A stretch of 12,222 nucleotides of DNA from positions 1-12,222 of the forward strand of contig CALLPU010000412.1 of assembly GCA_938016235.1 (NCBI GenBank), in the 5' to 3' direction. Source of the stretch: an uncultured Granulosicoccus sp. Lineage in GTDB: Bacteria; Pseudomonadota; Gammaproteobacteria; Granulosicoccales; Granulosicoccaceae. Made by a program: the position numbers and the translations under genes. Numbering within the stretch: position 1 is the first letter of the stretch; every line of letters begins with the position of its first letter. The notes under the pieces are model-generated. The model did not search any database and was not told the DNA's origin. It saw only the letters and a list, made by a program, of their open reading frames with translations. Positions 1 to 6,963 of this stretch are shown here, one piece after another.

Positions 1-1602
1 GATATGCATATCGGAGCTGCGCATCTGGGACCTAAACTACGCGATCTGGGTGTGTTGAAAGACGATGATCTGTTCATGGTGTCATCTGATCATGGAATGT
101 CGAAGTCGCGCCGCGGGAGGTTATTCCAGCATTTCCTGGACGTGAACAAACTTGAAGCGAGTTGTGTCACGCATCTGGGCAACAATGAGTGGAGCGATGT
201 GAAGATGGCCGCGAAACACGGGTTTGCTTCACAGCTGTGCCCCTGTGCCAATTTGAATCGCTATGAAACTTTGCTGGCAGACCTGGAAGATTCAAGCGCA
301 GCGCTTGAGGAAATGGCTACTGCAAGCCGTAACACGCGATTGCAGTATGGTTCTGGAGGCGCACTAACCGAAGACAAGCTGTCGAACGATGATGAGGCAT
401 TGGCCGGTATCGCTTCATCGGTTGCTGGCCCTGTTCTGGTGTCCTTCGTTCTGTGGGCCCTGCAGCGCTGCAGGGAAGAGTCAATCTCGACGGTTCGTTT
501 TTTAACCCGCGACGGTGAGCTGCCGTATCTCATTGCCAAGGCTCTTCCGGCCCACATAACGCACGGCCTCGATCTTGGCATGCTGGAGGTCAGCAGACGC
601 TCATTACTGCTCCCGGCGGCGTCTGTCATTGATCTGGATAAATGGTTGGAGGTGGGTCTGGAGCCGGGCGCGTTTCTCAGTCAGCATCACGAGCGACTTG
701 ACGCCAGTCAGGTGGTTGCACGCGTTGGTTTATCCTTTTTCAAGCACGCTGACCTGTTGAGCCAATACGGTATCAACAATCCGGACGAACCTTTGGGCAA
801 CGACGGGTTACGGTGCTGGAAACGTGCCCTGAAGTCTGAAGCCGTCCAGCAGCAGATTCGACAGGAGAGTCAGCATCGCCTGATCTCCACCAGCGCGTAT
901 TTACGGCAGAATCTGCCCACCATGAGCGATAAGCGCGTTGCATTGATTGATATCGGCTGGACCGGGCAACAGGCTGCCATGCTCAGCGCCTTGATACGAC
1001 AGGAAGGTGGCTGCGATCCACTGCACTTGCACGTAGGCCGGTTGCGGTCGCGCCCGCTGATTGTGCAAGCTGATGTGAATGCCTGGTTGTTCGACGAGCG
1101 CGAACAGCGCTCTCCGGTGGAGAATCCTGTGGCATTGTTCGAAAGTTTCTGCGTAACCACGTCTGGTGGTGTCGATCGATATCGACTGGAACCCGATGGC
1201 ACCGCTAAAGCGGTGAGACGCGCCCAAAATCACCAATCGAGCGTCGTATCCTGGGGGCAACCGGGGTTACGTCATTGCGTTCTGGACTTTGCGCGCCGGG
1301 CAGGGCAGCTTATGAATACGATGAAACCGGAGACATTGCGTGCCACCAGCGAGCAGCTGTTAGTCACCTTCTGGGAAAATCCCAGCTGGCACGAAGCAAA
1401 GAAGTGGGGTGCATTCCCCTACGAGCAGGATCAGACTGGCCAGACCATCAAGCAGTTGGCTAACCCTTACAATCTGACGCAGTTAAAATCGCGGCTGGGA
1501 GATACCTATAGTGGAATCGACTGGAAGGCAGGGTCTGTAATGCTCTCGCCCAGTCCCATGCGCCAACTACTGCAGATGCGGGAAAAAATCCGCAGACGAT
1601 AG
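1..1602 (+). CDS. HAD-like hydrolase with long C-terminal region, 5' end cut by window
   Basis: The reading frame is open at base 1 and the first ATG (4-6) is probably internal, so the N-terminus with the HAD nucleophile motif (DxD) lies outside the window. What remains fits the second half of a HAD fold followed by a long extra region. Counting from the ATG at base 4, a VSSD segment (26-29) with a lysine at 34 fits HAD motifs II and III, and HLGNNEWSDVKMAAKHG (57-73) fits motif IV. The usual first acid of motif IV (GDN) is Asn here, while the later Asp65 is kept. The C-terminal part has FLTRDGELPYLIAKAL (166-181) and VALIDIGWTGQQAAML (312-327), which I associate with a group of large HAD-like proteins often seen near surface-polysaccharide genes. 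That association is from memory. No glycosyltransferase motif or membrane segment is visible. It converges with murB. The substrate cannot be given. Confidence 0.75.
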   Translation, partial: DMHIGAAHLGPKLRDLGVLKDDDLFMVSSDHGMSKSRRGRLFQHFLDVNKLEASCVTHLGNNEWSDVKMAAKHGFASQLCPCANLNRYETLLADLEDSSAALEEMATASRNTRLQYGSGGALTEDKLSNDDEALAGIASSVAGPVLVSFVLWALQRCREESISTVRFLTRDGELPYLIAKALPAHITHGLDLGMLEVSRRSLLLPAASVIDLDKWLEVGLEPGAFLSQHHERLDASQVVARVGLSFFKHADLLSQYGINNPDEPLGNDGLRCWKRALKSEAVQQQIRQESQHRLISTSAYLRQNLPTMSDKRVALIDIGWTGQQAAMLSALIRQEGGCDPLHLHVGRLRSRPLIVQADVNAWLFDEREQRSPVENPVALFESFCVTTSGGVDRYRLEPDGTAKAVRRAQNHQSSVVSWGQPGLRHCVLDFARRAGQLMNTMKPETLRATSEQLLVTFWENPSWHEAKKWGAFPYEQDQTGQTIKQLANPYNLTQLKSRLGDTYSGIDWKAGSVMLSPSPMRQLLQMREKIRRR

Positions 1603-1609
1603 CGGGCAC

Positions 1610-1633
1610 GGCAGGGATGTACTCGACCCTGTC
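1610..1633. terminator. Weak hairpin between convergent genes
   Basis: GGCAGGG (1610-1616) can pair with CCCTGTC (1627-1633), giving a 7-pair stem with one G-U pair and a 10-base loop. It lies 8 bases after the stop of the HAD-like gene, in the gap where that gene and murB converge, so it could serve both strands. There is no T-run on either side, so it is not a standard intrinsic terminator. Confidence 0.25.
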
Positions 1634-1656
1634 ACCTGTGTTGCCCCAGTCTATTG

Positions 1657-1676
1657 TTGACTTGACTTGACTTGAC
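1657..1676. repeat. Pentanucleotide tandem repeat (TTGAC)4
   Basis: Four perfect head-to-tail copies of TTGAC fill 20 bases of the 83-base gap between the convergent HAD-like gene and murB. The repeat ends 9 bases past the murB stop codon. Each unit resembles most of a -35 box (TTGAC), but no -10 box is placed to use it and no gene starts downstream, so a short slippage-prone simple repeat is the simplest reading. Confidence 0.85.
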
Positions 1677-1685
1677 TGCAGCTGG

Positions 1686-2720
1686 CTAAAGCACAGTGGG
1701 TTCAATGTGCAGTTGAATACCAAAGTGTTCCATGACCGACTCGGCAATCTCGTTGGCCAGACTCAAGAGTTCGTCTCCAGTACCTTGCTGATGATGAACC
1801 AGCACCAGTGACTGCATGTCGTGCACTCCAACATTCCCTCGGCGTATGCCCTTGAAGCCAAGATTTTCGATCATCCAGGCGGCAGATACTTTAATGCCTG
1901 CACTACCGGCGTCGTAGGTCACGATGCCTGGGTGTTCTTCAGTCAATTGATTGGCCTGCGCTCTGGACACTACGGGGTTGTGAAAAAAACTACCGGCGTT
2001 AGGCAGTCTTGCAGGGTCCGGTAACCGTGCTTGACGGGTAGCGATAACCGACTCACTGATTTGCCGGGCATCCGGTTGCGTAATGCCACGTGATGACAGA
2101 TGCGCCGCCAGGCTTGCGTAGTCGTGATGCAGATCGTGGCAGTTGCCGAGTTCAAATTCGACCTCGGTAATCACATATTGATTGGCATGCTTTTTAAAAA
2201 AACTGTGACGGTACGAGAACTCACAATCGCTTTGAGTAAACTCGCGCCATTGCAGTGAGTCAATATGCAGGGCTTGAACCCGTGTTAGCCTGCTTTGCAG
2301 CTCGACGCCATAAGCTCCGATATTCTGTACCGGCGCTGCGCCAACCGAGCCTGGAATCAGGCTGAGATTTTCCAGGCCACGAAGGTTTTTCTCGAGCGTA
2401 TCGGTGACCAGATTGTGCCAGGGTACACCGGCACTGGCCGTAACCCGTGTGAGATGCTCGTTACCGGCCGGATCGTACTGGATATTTTGATTGGTGAGCT
2501 GAATCGTTAGCCCGGGCAGGTTACGGGTAAGAACAATGTTACTGCCACCGCCGAGGATAAACACCGGCCAGCCTCGGGACTGTGCATAGGATAGCGCCGC
2601 AACCAGCTGCTCGTTGGAACCAGACTCAATGAAGTAATCCGCTGTCTGTGAGAACCCGAGCGTATTCAGGGCTTGCAACGGTTTGTCACGTTCAATGCGC
2701 AGTTCAGCGTCGGTATTCAA
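1686..2720 (-). CDS. murB: UDP-N-acetylenolpyruvoylglucosamine reductase MurB
   Basis: This cytoplasmic flavoenzyme reduces UDP-GlcNAc-enolpyruvate to UDP-N-acetylmuramate with NADPH, the second committed step of peptidoglycan synthesis. With the TTG start at 2720 the protein is 344 residues, close to the 342 of E. coli MurB. The FAD-binding segment ILGGGSNIVLT is at 55-65 and IPGSVGAAPVQNIGAYG at 122-138. The Tyr-Arg pair YRHSFFK is at 170-176, the catalytic serine is in NAGSFFHNP (Ser244) and the catalytic glutamate in HIEPTV (Glu340), so this is the E. coli-like (type I) form. No ATG lies between the end of dinF and the conserved LNTLGF (18-23). The TTG at 2720 has AAGGG 12 bases upstream, which is rather far. 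A second TTG at 2762 overlaps the dinF stop codon as TTGA and would add 14 residues but has no visible SD. It is probably translated with dinF. Confidence 0.95.
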   Translation of the reverse strand: MNTDAELRIERDKPLQALNTLGFSQTADYFIESGSNEQLVAALSYAQSRGWPVFILGGGSNIVLTRNLPGLTIQLTNQNIQYDPAGNEHLTRVTASAGVPWHNLVTDTLEKNLRGLENLSLIPGSVGAAPVQNIGAYGVELQSRLTRVQALHIDSLQWREFTQSDCEFSYRHSFFKKHANQYVITEVEFELGNCHDLHHDYASLAAHLSSRGITQPDARQISESVIATRQARLPDPARLPNAGSFFHNPVVSRAQANQLTEEHPGIVTYDAGSAGIKVSAAWMIENLGFKGIRRGNVGVHDMQSLVLVHHQQGTGDELLSLANEIAESVMEHFGIQLHIEPTVL

Positions 2721-2758
2721 TGGATGAGTGCGCCCTTGTTGGTGCTCTTCAGTTTTTC

Positions 2759-4132
2759 TCAAGCGGAAGATTTGTCGCCGAACCGATGGCCGAGAGTATT
2801 CCAGTAACCGAGCAGGGTGGCTGCTCTGGTCACCAGAAGCACATGATAACTCAGCCACACACCGTGATTCCCCATAACGGGCACCAGCAGCGTTGATGTG
2901 ATGCCAAAGACCAGAAGCGATACGATCATGCCGTTGCGCATGGCAGCCGTTTCCGTCGCACCAATGAATATTCCATCCAGTAAAAAACTCCAGATGCCTA
3001 TCACCGGTGCCAGTATGACCCAGGGTAACCATTGGCTGGCTACCGCTTGCACGGCAGGGTCAGGGCTGATGATTGCAATGAGCGAATCTCCTGCAATCAG
3101 AAAGAACAGAGCAAACAGGCCTGCTGTGATACATCCCAGGCTGATTGAGGCTCGCACGGCTTTGCGGAACAGCAGGCGGCTTTTTCGGCCTACGGCATAT
3201 CCAGTCAAGCTTTCGATAGCGTGGGCGTAACCATCCATGCAGTACGAGGCAAAGTGCACGAGGTGAAGCAGCACCGTATTGACAGCGAGCGTCATCACAC
3301 CCATGTCACTCCCCAGGGCTGTCATCCAATAGAATGCCAGCGTCAGGCAGAGTGTCCTGATGAACAGGTCGCCACTGATCGTGAAATATTTCTTGCACTC
3401 CGCAGGGTCGAATAACCATTGACGATTTATTCCCTGTTTCAAACCAAGGGTTATAGGACCTCTGGCCAGATACAAGCCGTATCCGACAGTGACGTATTCG
3501 CTGATGAGTGTGGCGTAAGCAACACCTGCTATCCCCAGTTGGGTGTACTTGAAGAAGCCAATGGTGAGGATGATATTCAGCAGGTTGAGGAGTAGTTGGA
3601 GCAGCAAGACCTGTCGCATCTTCTGCAGTCCGATCAGCGCGCCCAGAACCACGTACAACATGAGCGTTGCCGGAGCGGAGTAAATTCGAATATTGAAGTA
3701 TTGTGCGGTGAGCTCTTTCCAATCGTTCTGATCGGTCAGGAACACCAGGCCTGCGTGCAATATCGGCTGTTGCAGTACGATGAGCACAGCACCCAGCAGG
3801 CCTGCAATACACAAAGCTCGAATAGTGATCCTGCCGGCGTTATCAAGCTCGTTGGCACCAAAGGCCTGAGCCACGAGACCACCGGTGCCCATGCGCAGGA
3901 AACCGAACACCCAGTAAATACTGCTGAAAAGAATAGCGCCAACCGCGGTAGCCGCAACCCATGCGGGCGATCCCATACGAGCCATTACGGCCGTATCGAC
4001 AATACCAACCATGGGCACCATGCTGTTCGACAGCATGACCGGGATAGACAGGCGGAGCAGGTACCTGTGCCACTGGGCTGAGCTTGCGTGTTCTGAAATC
4101 ACTCGCGAAGAGTACACAGTTGCGTTGCGCAA
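2759..4132 (-). CDS. dinF: DinF-like MATE family efflux transporter
   Basis: An inner-membrane MATE exporter, expected to use a Na+ or H+ gradient to expel organic cations or other small molecules. The 457 residues are mostly hydrophobic, in the pattern of about twelve membrane helices, and the length matches E. coli DinF (459). Family-like segments include LSIPVMLSNSMVPMVGIVDT (28-47), DGYAHAIESLTGYAVG in the second half, and LLDGIFIGATETAAMRNGM near the C-terminus, the last closely resembling E. coli DinF. The start is unsure: the longest form uses TTG at 4132, and GTG codons at 4117 and 4102 are also in frame before the first helix. None has a clear SD, and an in-frame stop lies just upstream (4145-4147). 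The neighbour is murB, not lexA as in E. coli, so the SOS link of E. coli dinF cannot be assumed. I see no LexA box upstream. Confidence 0.9.
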   Translation of the reverse strand: MRNATVYSSRVISEHASSAQWHRYLLRLSIPVMLSNSMVPMVGIVDTAVMARMGSPAWVAATAVGAILFSSIYWVFGFLRMGTGGLVAQAFGANELDNAGRITIRALCIAGLLGAVLIVLQQPILHAGLVFLTDQNDWKELTAQYFNIRIYSAPATLMLYVVLGALIGLQKMRQVLLLQLLLNLLNIILTIGFFKYTQLGIAGVAYATLISEYVTVGYGLYLARGPITLGLKQGINRQWLFDPAECKKYFTISGDLFIRTLCLTLAFYWMTALGSDMGVMTLAVNTVLLHLVHFASYCMDGYAHAIESLTGYAVGRKSRLLFRKAVRASISLGCITAGLFALFFLIAGDSLIAIISPDPAVQAVASQWLPWVILAPVIGIWSFLLDGIFIGATETAAMRNGMIVSLLVFGITSTLLVPVMGNHGVWLSYHVLLVTRAATLLGYWNTLGHRFGDKSSA

Positions 4133-4134
4133 CG
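4123..4134. promoter_or_regulatory. 12-base perfect palindrome at the dinF start
   Basis: CGTTGCGCAACG reads the same on both strands and covers the most upstream possible start codon of dinF (TTG, 4132-4130). It could be an operator for a dimeric regulator, or show that translation really starts at a GTG further in (4117 or 4102). It may also be chance. No regulator gene is nearby. Confidence 0.25.
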
Positions 4135-4232
4135 GTACGTTGTGTCAGCCAGTGTCGTTCAATCCTCTGGCATCCAGATGGGAGTGCTGGGTTGGCAACC
4201 TCGCCGGGCACTGGCCTATCTGATTGGGCGGA

Positions 4233-4277
4233 TCATGACCTAGGAGGTGGGTCATGAACAAACCCGTTGCAGTTTAA
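4233..4277 (+). other. Hairpin with strong SD and a 7-codon mini-ORF
   Basis: TCATGACC (4233-4240) and GGTCATGA (4250-4257) form an 8-pair stem with a 9-base loop. The loop and the start of the 3' arm hold AGGAGGTG, an almost full-length match to the 16S anti-SD. Five bases after AGGAGGTG comes ATG (4254-4256) in the 3' arm, opening a frame of seven codons (MNKPVAV) that ends at TAA 4275-4277. This has the layout of a start site masked by its own hairpin. No longer plus-strand gene follows, the area lies between the divergent-facing upstream flank of dinF and the end of ugd, and I find no good promoter. It could be a leader peptide, a gene remnant or chance. Confidence 0.25.
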
Positions 4278-4325
4278 CGGATCAGATAATCGGGAGCGCC
4301 CGTGTGAGCAAGGTACGCTGACGCT

Positions 4326-4350
4326 GCTCGGGAGACGTACTCTCCCGAGC
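4326..4350 (-). terminator. Strong hairpin after ugd
   Basis: GCTCGGGAGA (4326-4335) and TCTCCCGAGC (4341-4350) are perfect 10-base arms around a 5-base loop. The hairpin begins 19 bases beyond the ugd stop codon and is the strongest inverted repeat I found in the window. On the ugd strand it is not followed by a T-run, so it may slow or protect the 3' end of the message instead of acting as a standard intrinsic terminator. It separates ugd from dinF. Confidence 0.5.
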
Positions 4351-4369
4351 GCTCATGTCCAGGCTGGTA

Positions 4370-5740
4370 TCAGGCTGTTTTAGCGTTCTGCACCAAAGAG
4401 AGGTTAGCTTTGTTGTTGGGTCTGCCAATGCAGTCGTAAACAATGCCAGCTTCCAGCATCTGCTCAGGGTCATACAGGTTACGACCATCAATGACCAATG
4501 GCTGGTTCAGACCTTTCTTGAGTACCTCAAGGTTCGGGCTTCGGAACTCACGCCACTCTGTATTGATCAGCAGCGCATCCGTGCCATCCACGGTATCGAC
4601 GGCGGTGCCGACCAGCTCAAGGCGCTTCTCATCAGGATAGAAGTGGCGCATCTCTTTCATGGCGACAGGATCGTAGGCTCGCACCGTACCACCGTGTTCG
4701 AATATGGATTCGATCAGAACACGGCTTGGTGCTTCGCGCAGATCATCGGTGTTGGGTTTGAACGACAATCCCCAAACCGCAAACTTCTTGCCTTCGATAT
4801 TGTTGTCAAAGTGCTTCATCAGCTTTTCAAACAGTACGTGCTTCTGGCGATCGTTGACGTTGTCTACGGCTTGCAGCAGTTGAGCTTCGTAGTTGTTCTC
4901 GCGTGATGTTGCAATCAGTGCCTTCACGTCTTTGGGAAAGCACGAACCACCGTATCCACAGCCCGGATAGATGAAGTGGTAGCCGATGCGCGGATCGGAA
5001 CCAATACCGACCCGTACATCTTCGATATCGGCACCCAGACGATCAGCGATGTTGGATAACTCGTTCATGAAGCTGATCTTGGTGGCCAGCAGGGAATTGG
5101 CCGCGTACTTGGTCAGCTCTGATGACTTGCGACTCATGAAGATCAGACGATCACGACGGTTACGGCAGAAAGGTGCATACAACTCTCGCATGACCTCGGT
5201 AGCATACTCGTCGTCTGTTCCGATGACGATGCGATCGGGCTTCATGAAGTCTTCGATGGCTGCGCCTTCTTTCAGGAATTCCGGGTTCGAGATAACCGCG
5301 TAATCAATTTTTTCGCCGCGAGCTGATAACCCTTCAGCGATGACCTTCTCAACCATGTCGCCAGTGCCTACAGGCACGGTAGACTTGTTCACCACGATTT
5401 TGCGGTCGTTCATGCGATCAGCAATCGTTTTGGCAACAGCGGCAACATACTGCATGTCTGCTGAGCCATCTTCTCCAGGAGGTGTGCCCACCGCGATGAA
5501 CTGAACTTCACTGTGGCTCACCGCTTTGTCCATGTCGGTGGTGAAATCCAGACGCTCGGCTTCCACGTTGCGCTTGATGACGTCGTCCAGGCCTGGCTCG
5601 AAGATGGGAATGATCCCTTTCATCAGGTTAGCGACTTTGGTTTCGTCCACGTCCACGCACAGCACGTCGTTACCGACGTCTGCGATCAAGGCCCCTGTGA
5701 CCAGACCTACATAGCCAGATCCGTAAATCGTTACTTTCAT
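4370..5740 (-). CDS. ugd: UDP-glucose 6-dehydrogenase
   Basis: This cytoplasmic enzyme oxidises UDP-glucose to UDP-glucuronate in two NAD+-dependent steps, supplying precursors for capsule, exopolysaccharide or modified lipid A. The protein has 456 residues. The N-terminal Rossmann fold starts with MKVTIYGSGYVGLVTGALIA (1-20) and an acidic strand end, VDVDE (29-33). Other conserved parts are NKSTVPVGTGD (118-128), NPEFLKEGAAIEDF (152-165), the central helix KYAANSLLATKISFMNELSN (211-230), and GCGYGGSCFPKD (260-271) with catalytic Cys267. WGLSFKPNTDDLREAPS (323-339) marks the C-terminal UDP-binding domain. The frame stays open upstream to 5914, but the ATG at 5740 is the start: it has AGGA six bases before it and the Rossmann motif begins right after it. 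It stands alone, with no polysaccharide genes next to it except perhaps the HAD-like gene at the left edge. Confidence 0.97.
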   Translation of the reverse strand: MKVTIYGSGYVGLVTGALIADVGNDVLCVDVDETKVANLMKGIIPIFEPGLDDVIKRNVEAERLDFTTDMDKAVSHSEVQFIAVGTPPGEDGSADMQYVAAVAKTIADRMNDRKIVVNKSTVPVGTGDMVEKVIAEGLSARGEKIDYAVISNPEFLKEGAAIEDFMKPDRIVIGTDDEYATEVMRELYAPFCRNRRDRLIFMSRKSSELTKYAANSLLATKISFMNELSNIADRLGADIEDVRVGIGSDPRIGYHFIYPGCGYGGSCFPKDVKALIATSRENNYEAQLLQAVDNVNDRQKHVLFEKLMKHFDNNIEGKKFAVWGLSFKPNTDDLREAPSRVLIESIFEHGGTVRAYDPVAMKEMRHFYPDEKRLELVGTAVDTVDGTDALLINTEWREFRSPNLEVLKKGLNQPLVIDGRNLYDPEQMLEAGIVYDCIGRPNNKANLSLVQNAKTA

Positions 5741-5746
5741 TTTATG

Positions 5747-5750
5747 TCCT
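5747..5750 (-). promoter_or_regulatory. Ribosome binding site that fixes the ugd start
   Basis: On the minus strand AGGA ends six bases before the ATG at 5740. This sets the start at 5740 and argues against the 58-residue in-frame extension that begins at 5914, which has no homology to the Ugd N-terminus. Confidence 0.7.
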
Positions 5751-5976
5751 GAATGTTGACGCTGTCGGCTAGCGATGCGTCGTTCGCCGCATGAGGAAGA
5801 CTTCGGCAAGCCAATGGGAAATTGTAAATGTTTTGGTTCAATACTGTGGCGGCGTCGTGATCCGAGATTACCGTGAATTTTACCGTTCTGATTCAACAGT
5901 ACTGCGCAAAGCATGCCAGCCGGTCCAACCGCCCAATTTTTGACAAATCTACTGCTAGTGGTTAACTGTGGGGCGG

Positions 5977-6003
5977 ATTATAAGCGTTCGGTACGTAATA
6001 CAA
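5977..6003 (-). promoter_or_regulatory. Possible promoter for ugd
   Basis: On the minus strand there is a perfect -10 box TATAAT (5982-5977). The best -35 candidate, TTGTAT (6003-5998), gives a spacer of only 15 bases and matches TTGACA in 4 of 6 positions, so the promoter rests mainly on the -10. Transcription would start near 5970, giving a leader of about 230 bases before the ugd ATG. It lies just after the mnmD stop codon (6016-6018), in line with ugd being transcribed on its own. I see no known riboswitch pattern in the leader. Confidence 0.45.
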
Positions 6004-6015
6004 GGTGAGCAATGG

Positions 6016-6963
6016 TCAACATTCTGTTGTGCGGTGGGCGCTATTGTTGTTGAAGTGTGATGCGCCGCTAATTGTGGGAGTCGCCACCAGCATCTCGCGT
6101 TTCCCGGGCGGGCCTGGTCGTTTCTCCACGGTGAAACCCGACGCTATCATGGCGCGCCGCACAGACCCCTTGGCCGAGTAGGTACTCATCCGCGCGCCCA
6201 ATGCCATGAGGGGGTAAATGGCGGCAAAGAAATCGGGTGACCAGCACTCGGGGTTGGTGTCTGGACTGAATGCATCCAGATACACGGCATCAAACAGCCG
6301 ATGCCCATAGTCAGCAGACCCGGGATGGGCGGTTCCAGGTTGTGCTGTCCCGGGTAGCGTTGTTCCGGGTTGCGGAGTTCCGGGTAGCGCTGTTCCGGGT
6401 AGTGCTGTTCTGGGTAGCGCCGAGTCAGACAGTTTCGGGCCCGACTCGGTGAAATGCGCGCGTGTCAGTGTCAGTGATGATGCGTTGCACCAGTGGATGG
6501 TCACGGATACGTTGTCAGCCAGTTTGAGAACGCTCTGTTGAGGGCAGTTGGAAGCCCGTGATATACCGCTCTCAGACCCATTGTCACTGGATTTGAGTTC
6601 GTCTCGAACAGCCTCCAGAGTATTCTTCATGCCAACGGCTATTGCGGGGTGTCTCAGGAAAGGACCATAGTTCACCGTCAAGGCAGTATCCAGAACGCTG
6701 AAATCATTTTCAAAGGAGTGAAACGCAAGGGCGGTGCCTTGCTCGATGGCAACATCAGCGCTCATCAGTGCATTCAGCCCCAGGCCAAAGCCTATTTCCA
6801 GCACGCTGGTGGGCCTGCCTGCCCGTAGGCGTTCGGTGACGCCGGAGGCATCCAGAAACACATGCTGCGCTTCTGTCACCGCCCCGTTTGTGGAGTGGAA
6901 GGTTTCGTTGTACCGCTGGCTAAAGCGGGTGTGGGAGCCATCGGCCGTGGTGATGACGCTCAT
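6016..6963 (-). CDS. mnmD: tRNA 5-methylaminomethyl-2-thiouridine methyltransferase MnmD, stand-alone
   Basis: A SAM-dependent methyltransferase that turns the aminomethyl group of nm5(s2)U34 into methylaminomethyl in tRNAs reading split codon boxes. The N-terminal TRFSQRYNETFHS (12-24) and TEAQHVFL (30-37) fit the start of the MnmC methyltransferase domain. The SAM-binding loop is VLEIGFGLGLNAL (54-66). The catalytic-loop region is FDAVYLDAFSPDTNPECW (224-241), with the Asp of LDAFSP in the place of the E. coli MnmC catalytic Asp. STYSAKGSVRRAM and GPPGKREMLVA close the fold. No FAD-dependent oxidase domain (MnmC2) follows, so this is the single-domain form, while E. coli has a two-domain MnmC. 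It is long for the type (315 residues) because of a tandem pentapeptide repeat at 182-216, a Ser/Asn-rich loop near 124-142 and a polar tail. The ATG at 6963 lacks a strong SD but sits directly before the conserved N-terminus. Confidence 0.85.
   Translation of the reverse strand: MSVITTADGSHTRFSQRYNETFHSTNGAVTEAQHVFLDASGVTERLRAGRPTSVLEIGFGLGLNALMSADVAIEQGTALAFHSFENDFSVLDTALTVNYGPFLRHPAIAVGMKNTLEAVRDELKSSDNGSESGISRASNCPQQSVLKLADNVSVTIHWCNASSLTLTRAHFTESGPKLSDSALPRTALPGTALPGTPQPGTTLPGTAQPGTAHPGSADYGHRLFDAVYLDAFSPDTNPECWSPDFFAAIYPLMALGARMSTYSAKGSVRRAMIASGFTVEKRPGPPGKREMLVATPTISGASHFNNNSAHRTTEC
6318..6422 (-). repeat. Seven 15-base tandem repeats inside mnmD
   Basis: Seven contiguous imperfect 15-base copies start at 6318, 6333, 6348, 6363, 6378, 6393 and 6408. 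The plus-strand core is TTCCGGGTAGCGCTG, and most copies differ from it at one to five positions. In MnmD they encode seven pentapeptides of the form xxPGT (ALPRT, ALPGT, ALPGT, PQPGT, TLPGT, AQPGT, AHPGS; residues 182-216). As 15 is a multiple of three, gain or loss of copies keeps the frame. The array falls just before the strand with FDAVYLDAFSP, so it probably forms a flexible Pro/Gly/Thr loop on the surface. The most similar copies are adjacent (6378 and 6393), as expected for growth by slippage. Confidence 0.95.

Noticed and set aside
2721..3032. 104-residue N-terminal extension of murB
   Set aside because: Most of it overlaps dinF in another frame, and MurB homologues do not have it.
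4355..4906. Plus-strand open frame of 183 codons
   Set aside because: Almost entirely antisense to the well-supported ugd gene; a shadow of its codon pattern.
5741..5914. 58-residue N-terminal extension of ugd
   Set aside because: The frame is open but the Rossmann motif of Ugd begins right at the ATG at 5740, which has a good SD. The extension has no family match.
5940..5968. Plus-strand TTGACA as a promoter
   Set aside because: The -35 is perfect, but 17 bases on there is only TAACTG and no plus-strand gene follows.
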